Below, one piece after another: positions 9,197 to 22,732 of a DNA stretch of 64,000 nucleotides. How positions within the stretch are numbered: the first letter of the stretch is position 1; the number at the start of each line of letters is the position of its first letter. This DNA comes from Nisaea sp. (GTDB lineage Bacteria; Pseudomonadota; Alphaproteobacteria; Thalassobaculales; Thalassobaculaceae). A program made the translations under genes and the position numbers. The notes under the pieces were generated by a model. The model was not told the origin of the DNA and searched no databases. It saw nothing but the letters and a program-made list of their open reading frames with translations. The stretch covers positions 135,803-199,802 of the forward strand of contig NZ_JAEPQA010000004.1 in the NCBI RefSeq assembly GCF_017640745.1. The letters run 5' to 3'.

Positions 9197-9724
9197 TCAG
9201 CGAACGTAAGACCCCATGCCGGGAGAGCGGGCCGCCACGTCGCCGATCAGCAGGACACCCATGGTCTTGTCGACAGTATGGCCGTCGGAAGCGAGCGGCA
9301 TATGAACGGACTCGAAACTGCGCCAGCTCCGGTCCGGCGCCCAGGTAACATGGCCGCGGCGCACCAGAGGGCGGCGGGCCGTCACCACCTCGCGAAACTC
9401 CCCGATGACCTCACTGGCCGGCACCTCGAATTCGCATTCGGACATCAGCCGGCCGGTATAATCCCGGCCAACGGCCCGAGCTATCTCCACGCCGACCAGC
9501 CGGTAGCGGAAGTCCGCCCCTCCGCCGATCACGTCGAGGATCAGGATATGGCCGAGCCACTCCTTCAGGTCCGCCACCTCGAACGATTTGCGCGAGGGCA
9601 GGGCCTGTCCCTCGCGGCGCTCTTCCCAGAGCCGGAGAAATCTCTGGATCGAGGGATCCTCGCTCGTTGATGATATTTCGTCTTGCCGGTTCACGCCTGA
9701 TTTCCGGATTTGCCTCGGTTGCAC
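9197..9724 (-). CDS. PAS_5-family (PF07310-like) PAS domain protein
   Basis: A 175-residue soluble protein of the PAS_5 family. Diagnostic parts are the N-terminal LPSRKSFEVADLKEWLGHI (residues 42-60) leading to LILDVI, and the F-R-Y-R-L-V-G-x-E-I ... G-R-D-Y-T-G segment at residues 72-91. No output domain is attached. It lies between hyuA and a single-domain response regulator on the same strand, with 56 and 77 bases on either side, so a signalling role near these genes is plausible. The ligand is unknown. It is the better match of the two PAS_5 proteins in the window (other at 1035-1652). Confidence 0.8.
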   Translation of the reverse strand: MQPRQIRKSGVNRQDEISSTSEDPSIQRFLRLWEERREGQALPSRKSFEVADLKEWLGHILILDVIGGGADFRYRLVGVEIARAVGRDYTGRLMSECEFEVPASEVIGEFREVVTARRPLVRRGHVTWAPDRSWRSFESVHMPLASDGHTVDKTMGVLLIGDVAARSPGMGSYVR

Positions 9725-9801
9725 TCATTTTCCGATCAAATCCTTAATCAATTTTTATGCCATGGCTCTTTGCGTCACATGGCGGGACCTATGCAACCAA
9801 G

Positions 9802-10202
9802 TCAGAGCGCGCGCGGCCTGGCAAAGATCGCGTCGACCCGGTCCTTCAACTTCTTCAGCGTCAGCGGCTTGATGATGAAGGCATCGACGCCGGCCGCGAT
9901 GGCTTCCCGTACCGTTTCAGACTCGTTATGCGAGGTCAGGAAGACGATCGGGATCTCTCGGACGACATTCGATTTCGTGCGGCGAAGGGCCTTGAGGAAG
10001 GCGATCCCGTCCATCGGCTCCATCTCGATATCGCACAGGATGAGATCCGGCAGCTTAGCGACGCAGGCCTTCAGCCCCTCCTCGCCGTCACCGGCCTCGC
10101 GGATCACCGGAAAGCCGAGCACCTGGAGCGCCTGCACGCTGAGCCCGCGCTGGAACTCGTCATCCTCGATGACCAGGACATCGATGCCGTCATAAGGATC
10201 GG

Positions 10203-10206
<4 letters not shown>
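9802..10206 (-). CDS. Single-domain response regulator (CheY-like receiver)
   Basis: A 134-residue receiver domain with no output domain. The acidic pocket is D15-D16, the phosphoacceptor D59 (LILCDIEM), with T91 and K113 completing the active site. The start is a GTG whose bases overlap the stop of the histidine kinase gene (GTGA at 10203-10206), so it is translationally coupled and very probably receives phosphate from that kinase's HPt domain. With no DNA-binding domain it must act by protein contact or as a phosphate sink. The next downstream gene is the PAS_5 protein. Confidence 0.92.
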
Positions 10207-12434
<2,228 letters not shown>

Positions 12435-12530
12435 TACTCCCGCGCGTCGGCTGTGATCAGACGGACGGCATCATGCCCGAGAGCCGGCGGCGGCGAGTTG
12501 ACCTGTATCAAGCGAGCCGCGCCGCAGGCG

Positions 12531-13319
12531 TCAGCCCCTGAGCAGCTGCCCGTATCCCTCGATCTCCGCCTTCACGCCCGCGAGTTTCAGGCAATGCCAG
12601 AGGCTCGCCTGGTTCGCCGTGATCACCGGACGTGCAAGGTCCCGCTCCAACGCCTCGATGATACCGACGCAGCGGAAGCCGGTGCCGAGGATCAGCATGC
12701 CGTCGGCCTCCTTCGGGCAGGCCGCCATGGTCTGCGCATAGAGCGGCTCGATCTGCTGCTCGAAACCGAGGCCACGCGGGTACATCTCGGAGAACGGTAC
12801 CTCGCGCCAGCCGGGGCCGGGGTCGTAGCGGAGATGGCCCGCGGCCGCGATCCCGTGCGCTTCGATATAGGCGAGGCCCTTCTCCAGCGTCGCGTCATTG
12901 AACCAGGGCGGGAAGACCAGGAAGGGGCGTTCGACGCCGGACGCTTTCAGCGCCGCGAAGCAGTCGAACATGTTGGTCGTCACGGCAACGCCCGGTCCGA
13001 GAAGTTCCGAGAGCCGTGCGATCACCGCCACGTCCCAGCCCTTGCCGCCGAGGAGGCTGGAGGAACTGTGCCCGAGCACCACCGCCGAGAGCCGCATGCC
13101 CCGGAAATGCTCCGCTCCGCGGGCGAGATCCGGGGAAAGCTCGATATCGCTCCGTCCTCCGTTCCAACTCGCCCAGGGCGCCGGCGCCGCGATGCGGGCG
13201 GCGTGGACGGAAACATCCGGCGGCAGCATCGCCCACCATTCCGCTTCCGGAACGGCTTCGCTGGAGACGATGAACATGCCGAAGCGGGCCTTCCAGCCCC
13301 AATTGTCCCGTGCAGTCAT
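12531..13319 (-). CDS. Asp/Glu racemase superfamily protein, maleate isomerase / arylmalonate decarboxylase type
   Basis: A 262-residue cytosolic enzyme of the superfamily that includes maleate isomerase, hydantoin racemase and arylmalonate decarboxylase. Most members use two cysteines. Here the second is present (C217 in GTGFRCVGI), while the first position lies in a serine run (GHSSSSLLGG, residues 83-92) with no cysteine. Arylmalonate decarboxylase likewise keeps only the second cysteine, so decarboxylase-like chemistry, rather than two-base racemisation, is suggested. It starts 21 bases after the aminotransferase stop and is probably co-transcribed with it. Hydantoinase genes lie further downstream on the same strand. 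The substrate is unknown. Confidence 0.8.
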   Translation of the reverse strand: MTARDNWGWKARFGMFIVSSEAVPEAEWWAMLPPDVSVHAARIAAPAPWASWNGGRSDIELSPDLARGAEHFRGMRLSAVVLGHSSSSLLGGKGWDVAVIARLSELLGPGVAVTTNMFDCFAALKASGVERPFLVFPPWFNDATLEKGLAYIEAHGIAAAGHLRYDPGPGWREVPFSEMYPRGLGFEQQIEPLYAQTMAACPKEADGMLILGTGFRCVGIIEALERDLARPVITANQASLWHCLKLAGVKAEIEGYGQLLRG

Positions 13320-13340
13320 GTCCGTCTCCTCCGTTTCAGG

Positions 13341-14507
13341 TTATTCGGCGCGTGCCGCTTCCGCAGCCGCCAGCCCGGCATCGATGTCCGCCGCGCGACC
13401 GAGAGCTTTCAGCGACCCTGCAATCTGTTCCAGATCGGTCCGGATATCCGCTTTTGAGACCCAGCCCATGGTGCCGATCCGGATCAGGCTCTCCTTCAGT
13501 TCCTCGAAGCGGGTGCCCGCGATGGCGCAATTATAGTGATCCTGCAGATGCGCGATCAGCTTCGGCGCGGAAACGCCGTCCGGCGTCCGCATCACCACCA
13601 GGGTCGGGCTGGGTGTTCCGTTCGGGAAGATAGAGAAGCCGAGCGCCTGCAATCCGGCGGTGAGCGCGCGATTGAGCCGCTTGTGCCGGGCCAGCGTCTC
13701 TTCGAGCCCGGTCTCGCCGATCATCGTCAGGGACTCGTCGAGCGCGTTCAGCATGGCGACGGGCGCGGTATAGGTCGGCTCGCCCTTTTCCGAGTTCGGG
13801 CGGAACTTGCGATAGTCGAAATAGCCCCGCGGCCCCCTGTCGTCGCGGGAGATCACCCCCCAGGCCTTCTCGCTGACGCTGGCGATGCCGAGGCCCGGCG
13901 GGCACATCAGGCATTTCTGCGAGGCCGAGACGACGACGTCGACGCCCCATTCGTCCGCCCGCATCTCCGCGCCGGCGAGCCCGCTGACGCTGTCGCAGCA
14001 GAGCAGGGCATCGGTTTCGCCGACGATGGCGCCGAGCGCTTCGAGGTCGGTCAGCGCCCCGGTGGAGCTCTCGCTGTGCACCGTCAGGACCGCCGCATAC
14101 TCCTTCTCGGCGAGCGCACGGCGCACGCCGTCGAGATCGACCGGCGCGCCGAGCGGCGAGACCACCTCGTCCACCTCGGCCCCGATCTCCTCGGCCAGCC
14201 GCCGGAACACCGGCCCCCACTGCCCGTTGGTGGTGATCAGCACCCGCTTGCCCGGCCCGGCGACATTCACCACCGCCGATTCCATCGCCCCGATCCCGGT
14301 CGAGGCGAAGATGAAGGACGGAATGCCGGAGCGCCCGAGGATCGGCTGCAGCCGGTCCAGGATCGATTTGAAGCGGGGAAGGAACTCGGGCCCGCGATGC
14401 GCGGTCAAGGGACGGGCGGCCGCCTGGAGCACGCGCTCCGGAACGGCGGTCGGCCCGGGCAGGCGGAGACGGTAGGGCAGCGGGGCCCCGGAAGAGGTAG
14501 CGGACAT
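13341..14507 (-). CDS. Class V aminotransferase, serine/alanine-glyoxylate type
   Basis: A 388-residue PLP-dependent aminotransferase. The Schiff-base lysine is K198 in SASQKCLMCPPGLG, the pattern of alanine-glyoxylate and serine-pyruvate/glyoxylate aminotransferases, and D172 (CCDSVSG) pairs with the PLP ring nitrogen. The N-terminus RLPGPTAVPERVL also fits. I use the ATG at 14507; a TTG start 60 bases upstream is possible but adds a segment not expected in the family. It heads a minus-strand run with the racemase-superfamily gene and is divergent from the ABC transporter at 14687. Confidence 0.88.
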   Translation of the reverse strand: MSATSSGAPLPYRLRLPGPTAVPERVLQAAARPLTAHRGPEFLPRFKSILDRLQPILGRSGIPSFIFASTGIGAMESAVVNVAGPGKRVLITTNGQWGPVFRRLAEEIGAEVDEVVSPLGAPVDLDGVRRALAEKEYAAVLTVHSESSTGALTDLEALGAIVGETDALLCCDSVSGLAGAEMRADEWGVDVVVSASQKCLMCPPGLGIASVSEKAWGVISRDDRGPRGYFDYRKFRPNSEKGEPTYTAPVAMLNALDESLTMIGETGLEETLARHKRLNRALTAGLQALGFSIFPNGTPSPTLVVMRTPDGVSAPKLIAHLQDHYNCAIAGTRFEELKESLIRIGTMGWVSKADIRTDLEQIAGSLKALGRAADIDAGLAAAEAARAE

Positions 14508-14686
14508 GGCGTGACTCGTGAAACAGGATCTCGGGAAATCGAGACCGGCATATGGAAGCAGTGGCAAGGCGACAAGGCAAGGCTGCAGGGCGTTTCGGGA
14601 GCCGCCGCGCTTGATTTGGCCGCACGGGCCCTAAATAGAACGGGGTTGCCGCCGATCGAAACCTCACACTTCCAGCATCGAGGCCC

Positions 14687-15367
14687 ATGGATTTTTCTCA
14701 CGCTCCCGTCGTTCAGCTTTCCCAGGTCCGGCTTTCCTATCCCTCGCCGGAGGGCGAGATCGAAGTTCTCAAAGGCATCGATCTGTCCGTCGCCCCGGGC
14801 GAGATCACGGCCGTCACCGGGCCATCCGGGTCCGGTAAATCTTCCCTGATCGCCGTGATCGGCGGGCTCGAGCCGCTTTCCGGCGGCGCGGCCCACGTCC
14901 TCGGGACCGACATGTCGGAGATCGACGAACGGGGCCGCACGCTGCTGAGGCGCCAGGACATCGGCATCGTGTTTCAGGCCTACCATCTGGTTCCCTCTCT
15001 GACGGCGCAGCAGAATGCCGCGCTGCCGCTGACCCTCGCCGGACGGACGGACGCCCAGAACGCCGGAGCCGAAATGCTGAAACGCGTGGGCCTCGGACAT
15101 CGGCTGACGCACCGCCCGTCGGCACTTTCGGGCGGCGAGCAGCAACGGGTCGCCGTCGCGCGCGCCTTCGTCGCCGCGCCGCGTCTGGTCCTCGCCGACG
15201 AACCGACGGGAAATCTGGACCAGCGCACCGGCAGTGTGGTGATCGACACCATGTTTGACCTCGCCCGCAGCTCCGGCAGTGCGCTGCTGCTGGTCACGCA
15301 CGATCCGGGCCTTGCCGCGCGGTGCGACCGCACGCTTGTCATCGAAGACGGCCGGGTCGTTTCCTGA
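14687..15367 (+). CDS. ABC transporter ATP-binding protein, YbbA/LolD-like
   Basis: A 226-residue ATPase of the LolD/MacB/YbbA class. Walker A is GPSGSGKS (residues 45-52), the Q-loop lies in IVFQAYH, the signature LSGGEQQRVAVARA begins at 147, Walker B is LVLADEP (167-173) and the switch histidine lies in LLLVTHD. One base separates its stop from the following permease start, so the two form an operon. With the single large FtsX-type permease the arrangement matches YbbA-YbbP rather than LolCDE, which has two permease genes. Export or extraction of an envelope lipid or peptide is typical of the class; the cargo is unknown. Confidence 0.9.
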   Translation: MDFSHAPVVQLSQVRLSYPSPEGEIEVLKGIDLSVAPGEITAVTGPSGSGKSSLIAVIGGLEPLSGGAAHVLGTDMSEIDERGRTLLRRQDIGIVFQAYHLVPSLTAQQNAALPLTLAGRTDAQNAGAEMLKRVGLGHRLTHRPSALSGGEQQRVAVARAFVAAPRLVLADEPTGNLDQRTGSVVIDTMFDLARSSGSALLLVTHDPGLAARCDRTLVIEDGRVVS

Positions 15368-15368
15368 G

Positions 15369-17915
15369 ATGGCGGAAACGGACTCCCTGCCCGCGCGCAT
15401 CGCGCTTCTGGCAAAGCTGCTGAAGGCGGAGGCCGCGTTCGGCATCCTGGGGCTGCGCCTGTTCATGGCCTGCGTCCTGATCGCCAGCACCATGCTCGGT
15501 TTGATTTGGCTCCTCAGCTCCGGGCTTGCCGATGCGATGCGGGACAACGCCAAACGCATTCTCGGCGGGGATATGGGGGTCACGGTCGTCAATACGCCGC
15601 TCGAGGCGGGCGTCGTCAGCGCTTTGGCGGCAACCGGACAGATCTCAGAGGTCGCCGAGCTGCGCGCGACCGCAATTTTCGAAAAGCCGGACGACAAGCG
15701 GCGGATGACCGTCGAGCTCAAGGCCGTCGACGGGTCCTATCCGCTTTACGGCAACGTCGATCTCGCAAGCGGCCGGGACCTGCATGACACGCTCGCCGAG
15801 CGGCGCGGCCTGCCCGGAGCAGTGGCGGAAGAGACGCTGCTCTCCCGGCTCGGCCTCGAACTCGGCGATAGCGTCAGGATCGGCAATACCCTATTCGAGA
15901 TCCGCGACATCCTTCTGCGGGAACCGGACAGGCTCTCGGCGGGCACCTTCATGGTCGGCCCCCGGATACTGATCGGACGCGATCGGCTGACCGGCACCGG
16001 TCTCACCGAGAGGGGATCGCTGCTCGAATACCGGACCCGGATCCGGTTCGAGACGGACACCGACCCGATCGCCGCCAGACGCGCGGTAGAGGCCGCCGAA
16101 CCGGATCGTGGCTGGGAAATCCAGAGCCCGGAAGAGGCGGCCGAGCGCGTGCGCGAGGTCACGAACAGAACCACGACATTCCTCGGAATATCCGGCCTGG
16201 CCGCTTTCGCTGTCGGAATGACCGGAGCCTGGGCGGCCGTTGCGATGTGGATCGGACGGCGGAGCCGCTCCATCGCCCAGTACCGGCTGTCCGGCGCAAC
16301 CACCGGCACGGTCGTCGCGCTCCATGCGGTGATCATCGCGGTCGCCGGGCTGATTGCCCTGTTCCTCGGGTTGGCGCTGGCCACGTTCGGTGCCGTTGCG
16401 CTCCTGGAGATGCTGACGGAGCAGCTTCACCTGCTCTGGTCTCCCTCGGATCTCTGGCCCACCGCAATCCTGGTCTTCGCTACGCTGGCGCTCGGGCTCG
16501 GCGGCGCTCTGGTCGCCGGCCTGTCCGGAATCGTCCGGATCGCGCCGATCCGCGCCTTGCGTGACGAGACCGGCGGAGCGCGGATCCACCGCAAGGACGC
16601 AACGATCGCGGCCGGTTTCATCGCCGGCGCCGCGGCTCTTGCGGTCGCCGGTCTCCCGAACCCGCTCATGGCCGCCGCAGCCACGACCGGCCTGGCCGCG
16701 GTAGCCGGCATTCTCGCCGTCCTCGGCAACCTGATCGCGCGGGGCGCCGGCGCGCTCCGAACGCACCGGTTTCTCCCCATGGCCATCAAGCAGGGCCTCA
16801 GCGCCTCCCGCGCGGTGATGCTTCGGACCATCGCGCTCGGCATCGGGATCGCGGGGATCACCGGTGTGGTCGCGATCCAGCATTCCCTCGAATCTGCATT
16901 CGAGACCCAGATCCCCGAAAAGGCGCCGGACATCGTCCTACTCGATGTCCAGGCGGCGCAAGTGCAGCAGATCCGGGACCAGGTCGCCGAGACCCCGGGC
17001 CTCGGCGGCCTGCAGGCCACTCCCTTCATGCGGACACGCCTGTTACAGGTCAACGGCCAGCCGGTCGAACAGGCCCTGGCCAATCCCGACAAGGACTGGG
17101 TGATCGAAGGGGACCGGAGTTTCTCCTGGACGGCCGAGCCGACCGGCGCGGAACTCCTCGCGGGCGAGTGGTGGCCGGCGGATTACGACGGTCCGCCCCT
17201 GATCTCCGCCGAGGAAGACGTGATGCAGGCGTTCGACCTGAAACCTGGAGACGAGCTCACCTACAGCGTGCTCGGCCGGGTCTTCACTTCCGAGGTCGCG
17301 AACATCCGCAAGGAATATCACCGCACCATGCGGCCGGAATTTCTCATCGTCGCCAGTCCGACCCCCTTCCGCGATGCCCCACACGGATGGATCGTTTCCC
17401 TGCAGGGGCGGGACGCCGAGAGCCTGAACGCCTTTATCGCGGAGCTGTCGGAGAACGCACCGAACGTCACGGTCATCGATGTCCGGCGTCTGGTCGGCGA
17501 GGCGACGGAGATCATCGAGGCGGCGATCCTCGGGACCATGCTGATCGCGGCGGTCCTGCTGCTGGCGGGATCGCTGTCCCTCGCGGCAACGGTCTCCGCC
17601 GATGTCGACGCCCGCCGCCGCGAGGCCGTTGCGCTATCGCTGGTCGGGGCGACCCGGCGTGAAATCTCCCTCGCGCGCCTTGCGGAGACCGCCGCGACGG
17701 GCCTGGTTGCCGCTCTGGTCGGCGGCATGGCCGGTCTGCTCGGCAGCTGGTGGATCGCCGCGGGAGCGCTCCGGGTCGACTGGACACCCGGCCTCGGCGC
17801 CATCGCGCTCCCGCTTGCGCTCGGAATGCTGACGGCCGTTGCCGCAGGTCTGGCGGGCGGACTGGGCGCCCTGCCGCGCGGTCGCGGGCAGCTCGCGCGG
17901 CTACTCTCCAGCTGA
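15369..17915 (+). CDS. FtsX-like ABC transporter permease, YbbP-type
   Basis: An 848-residue inner-membrane permease. A first membrane helix near residues 22-44 is followed by a large extracytoplasmic domain. Then comes a central group of hydrophobic segments, a second extracytoplasmic domain and a C-terminal group of helices ending near GGLGALPRGRGQ. The two FtsX/MacB_PCD units in one chain match YbbP (about 800 residues). The start is the ATG at 15369, one base after the ATPase stop. Cytoplasmic loops such as GRRSRSIAQYRLSGAT and ARRREAVALSLVGATRRE are the usual coupling regions to the ATPase. The tRNA-Ser that follows is on the opposite strand. Confidence 0.88.
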   Translation: MAETDSLPARIALLAKLLKAEAAFGILGLRLFMACVLIASTMLGLIWLLSSGLADAMRDNAKRILGGDMGVTVVNTPLEAGVVSALAATGQISEVAELRATAIFEKPDDKRRMTVELKAVDGSYPLYGNVDLASGRDLHDTLAERRGLPGAVAEETLLSRLGLELGDSVRIGNTLFEIRDILLREPDRLSAGTFMVGPRILIGRDRLTGTGLTERGSLLEYRTRIRFETDTDPIAARRAVEAAEPDRGWEIQSPEEAAERVREVTNRTTTFLGISGLAAFAVGMTGAWAAVAMWIGRRSRSIAQYRLSGATTGTVVALHAVIIAVAGLIALFLGLALATFGAVALLEMLTEQLHLLWSPSDLWPTAILVFATLALGLGGALVAGLSGIVRIAPIRALRDETGGARIHRKDATIAAGFIAGAAALAVAGLPNPLMAAAATTGLAAVAGILAVLGNLIARGAGALRTHRFLPMAIKQGLSASRAVMLRTIALGIGIAGITGVVAIQHSLESAFETQIPEKAPDIVLLDVQAAQVQQIRDQVAETPGLGGLQATPFMRTRLLQVNGQPVEQALANPDKDWVIEGDRSFSWTAEPTGAELLAGEWWPADYDGPPLISAEEDVMQAFDLKPGDELTYSVLGRVFTSEVANIRKEYHRTMRPEFLIVASPTPFRDAPHGWIVSLQGRDAESLNAFIAELSENAPNVTVIDVRRLVGEATEIIEAAILGTMLIAAVLLLAGSLSLAATVSADVDARRREAVALSLVGATRREISLARLAETAATGLVAALVGGMAGLLGSWWIAAGALRVDWTPGLGAIALPLALGMLTAVAAGLAGGLGALPRGRGQLARLLSS

Positions 17916-17951
17916 TCGGTCGGCGGGTTGCCATATTTTAGGGAAGCAGAA

Positions 17952-17976
17952 GAGGTCGAATGATGATCCTGACCTC
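17952..17976 (-). terminator. Probable terminator of tRNA-Ser
   Basis: An inverted repeat GAGGTC/GACCTC (17952-17957 and 17971-17976) lies eight bases beyond the tRNA CCA end. On the minus strand it is followed by the T/C-rich TTCTGCTTCCC. The stem is short, so it is only a modest candidate. Confidence 0.4.
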
Positions 17977-17984
17977 AGGGAAAC

Positions 17985-18074
17985 TGGCGGAGAGAGAGGG
18001 ATTCGAACCCTCGGTACGCTTGCGCGCACAACGGTTTTCGAGACCGCCCCGTTCAACCACTCCGGCACCTCTCC
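17985..18074 (-). tRNA. tRNA-Ser (anticodon CGA)
   Basis: A 90-base tRNA with encoded CCA. On the minus strand it begins GGAGAGG and ends TCTCTCC-G-CCA (acceptor stem with a final G-T pair). The D-stem is CCG/CGG. The anticodon stem GCGGT/ACCGT encloses the loop CTCGAAA, giving anticodon CGA, which reads UCG. The T-arm is GAGGG-TTCGAAT-CCCTC. The long variable arm (TGTGCGCGCAAGCGTACC) is the class II feature expected of serine tRNAs. Confidence 0.97.
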
Positions 18075-18130
18075 GAACGGGGCGGGACCATAACGATGTG
18101 GATGGGCGGATTCAATAGCCTATTTGCATC

Positions 18131-18190
18131 CGTGCGCGTCTCTGGCGCCGGCTGCCGGAACACACTATATATAGCGCCAGAGAGCGCACG
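18131..18190. repeat. 17-bp inverted repeat with TATATA-containing loop, upstream of rplU and tRNA-Ser
   Basis: The left arm 18131-18148 pairs with the right arm 18174-18190 over 17 base pairs, with one bulged G at 18138. The outer part is CGTGCGC/GCGCACG and the inner part TCTCTGGCGC/GCGCCAGAGA. The 25-base loop ends in CTATATATA. It lies upstream of the rplU promoter and upstream of the tRNA-Ser 5' end, so no known transcript ends there, and neither side has a T-run. Its role is not evident. Confidence 0.75.
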
Positions 18191-18246
18191 ATTTCGGACG
18201 CGCCGGGCGGGCTGAAGATTCTCTGGTTCGAGGGCCGGATTCCCTG

Positions 18247-18274
18247 TTGACTTGAACGTCGCCCGGAGTATAGT
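18247..18274 (+). promoter_or_regulatory. Sigma-70-type promoter for rplU-rpmA
   Basis: TTGACT at 18247-18252 and TATAGT at 18269-18274 are separated by 16 bases, a near-consensus housekeeping promoter. It lies about 62 bases upstream of the rplU ATG. This is the clearest promoter in the window and fits a highly expressed ribosomal protein gene. Confidence 0.75.
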
Positions 18275-18336
18275 CCGCCGCTCCGACGCGGAGGTAACAG
18301 TCCGCGCGCCCAGTTCTCATTGCCAGAGTATTGACA

Positions 18337-18753
18337 ATGTTCGCAGTCGTTAAAACCGGCGGTAAGCAGTACAAGGTCGCCCCGAACGACGTCATCAAGG
18401 TCGAGAAGCTCGCCGGCGAAGCCGGTTCTTCCGTCGATCTTGCCGACGTTCTGATGCTCGGGGAAGGCGACGATCTCAAGGTCGGTGCGCCGACCGTCGA
18501 GGGTGCTGTGGTCCGCGCCGAAGTGCTTGAGCAGACCAAAGGCGACAAGGTCGTCGTCTTCAAGAAGAAGCGCCGTCAGGGCTATCGCCGGACCCGCGGT
18601 CACCGTCAGGAACTGACGGTGCTGCGCGTGACCGACATCCTGGCCGACGGTTCCAAGAAGGCCGCGCCGAAGAAGGCAGCCGCGAAAAAGGCCGCGCCGA
18701 AGGCGAAGGCCGAAGACGCGGCTCCGGCGGCCGAAGCCGAGACGAAGGAGTAA
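18337..18753 (+). CDS. rplU: 50S ribosomal protein L21
   Basis: A 138-residue ribosomal protein that binds 23S rRNA in the large subunit. The N-terminus [14 protein letters not shown] and the motif [14 protein letters not shown] are characteristic of L21. The core ends near residue 103; the remaining 35 residues are a Lys/Ala/Pro/Glu-rich low-complexity tail ([18 protein letters not shown] then acidic), of a kind seen in alphaproteobacterial L21. I start at ATG 18337; a TTG six bases upstream is in frame but less likely. rpmA follows after three bases. Confidence 0.97.
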   Translation: MFAVVKTGGKQYKVAPNDVIKVEKLAGEAGSSVDLADVLMLGEGDDLKVGAPTVEGAVVRAEVLEQTKGDKVVVFKKKRRQGYRRTRGHRQELTVLRVTDILADGSKKAAPKKAAAKKAAPKAKAEDAAPAAEAETKE

Positions 18754-18756
18754 TCG

Positions 18757-21372
<2,616 letters not shown>

Positions 21373-21410
21373 AGCGGGGGCACGGGCAAGAGTTGGGAGC
21401 GAACGGACCC

Positions 21411-22700
21411 ATGGCCATGCTTGATATCGCCCGGACGGACGATTCCGATATCGAAACGATGATGGCCGGTCTCGGCGCCGCGGCCCGCACCGCGTCCGCC
21501 GCGCTCGCGCTCGCCACGACGGAACAGAAGAACAAAGCGCTCACCGCTGCTGCTTCGGCGATCCGCAATGCGCTGCCGGAGATCCTCGCCGCGAACGAGA
21601 AGGACCTCGCCTTCGCCCGCGAGAAGGGCGTGCGCGAGTCGCTGATGGACCGTCTGAAGCTGGATGCGGGCCGGGTCGAGGCCATCGCCCAGGGGATTGA
21701 GGACGTCGCCGCCCTGCCCGATCCGATCGGCGCCGTGATGGCGGAGTGGGAACGGCCGAACGGACTGAAGATCGCCCGCGTGCGCGTGCCGCTCGGCGTC
21801 ATTGGCATCATCTACGAGTCGCGCCCGAACGTGACGGCGGACGCGGGCAGTCTCTGCCTCAAGTCCGGCAACGCAGCGATCCTGCGCGGCGGCTCGGAGA
21901 GCTTTCATTCCTCCAACGCCCTGGTCGCCTGCCTGCACGAGGGTCTGAAGGAAGCCGGCCTGCCGGAAGCGGCCGTGCAGCTGATCCCGACCCGCGACCG
22001 GGCGGCGGTCGGCGCCCTGCTGACCATGACAAAATTCGTCGACATCATCGTGCCGCGCGGCGGCAAGAGCCTGATCGAACGGGTGCAGCGCGAGAGCCGG
22101 ATCCCCGTGATCGCCCATCTCGACGGGATCAACCACGTCTATGTCGACCGGGCCGCCGATCCGGCGATGGCGGTCGACATCGTGCTCAATTCCAAGATGC
22201 GGCGGACCAGCGTCTGCGGCGCGGCGGAGACCCTGCTGGTCGATGCGAAAGTCGCCGAGGCCCAGCTGCCCGCCATCGCGAAGGCGCTCGCCGAGAAAGG
22301 CTGCCTGCTGAAGGGCGACGAGGCTGCCCGCAGGATCGTCCCGTCGATGCAGCAAGCGACCGAGGAGGACTGGTCGACGGAATATCTCGACGCCGTGCTC
22401 TCCGTGCGCGTTGTCGATGGGCTGGATGCGGCGATCGAGCACATCAACCGCTACGGCTCGCACCATACCGACAGCATCGTGACCGGTGACGCCGCGGCGG
22501 CGGCGCGCTTCACCTCGCATGTCGACAGCGCCATCGTGCTGCACAATGCCTCGACCCAGTTCGCCGATGGCGGCGAGTTCGGGATGGGCGCGGAGATCGG
22601 CATTTCCACCGGCAAGATGCATGCGCGCGGCCCCGTCGGCGCCGAGCAGCTCACCAGCTTCAAATATGTCGTGACCGGCTCCGGCCAGACGCGGCCCTGA
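21411..22700 (+). CDS. proA: Gamma-glutamyl phosphate reductase
   Basis: NADPH-dependent reduction of gamma-glutamyl phosphate to glutamate-5-semialdehyde, the second step of proline synthesis. The product has 429 residues from ATG 21411 (a TTG 18 bases upstream is a weaker alternative). Aldehyde-dehydrogenase-fold motifs are clear: [27 protein letters not shown], and the catalytic cysteine region [30 protein letters not shown] closes the protein. It lies between proB and nadD in the usual alphaproteobacterial order. Confidence 0.97.
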   Translation: MAMLDIARTDDSDIETMMAGLGAAARTASAALALATTEQKNKALTAAASAIRNALPEILAANEKDLAFAREKGVRESLMDRLKLDAGRVEAIAQGIEDVAALPDPIGAVMAEWERPNGLKIARVRVPLGVIGIIYESRPNVTADAGSLCLKSGNAAILRGGSESFHSSNALVACLHEGLKEAGLPEAAVQLIPTRDRAAVGALLTMTKFVDIIVPRGGKSLIERVQRESRIPVIAHLDGINHVYVDRAADPAMAVDIVLNSKMRRTSVCGAAETLLVDAKVAEAQLPAIAKALAEKGCLLKGDEAARRIVPSMQQATEEDWSTEYLDAVLSVRVVDGLDAAIEHINRYGSHHTDSIVTGDAAAAARFTSHVDSAIVLHNASTQFADGGEFGMGAEIGISTGKMHARGPVGAEQLTSFKYVVTGSGQTRP

Positions 22701-22732
22701 ACCGGGCGCGGCTCCCCGCCTGCAGTGACCCC

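Noticed and set aside
5275-9209. Long plus-strand frames opposite hyuB and hyuA
   Set aside because: Antisense shadows of two well-recognised genes; the translated sequence has no recognisable domain.
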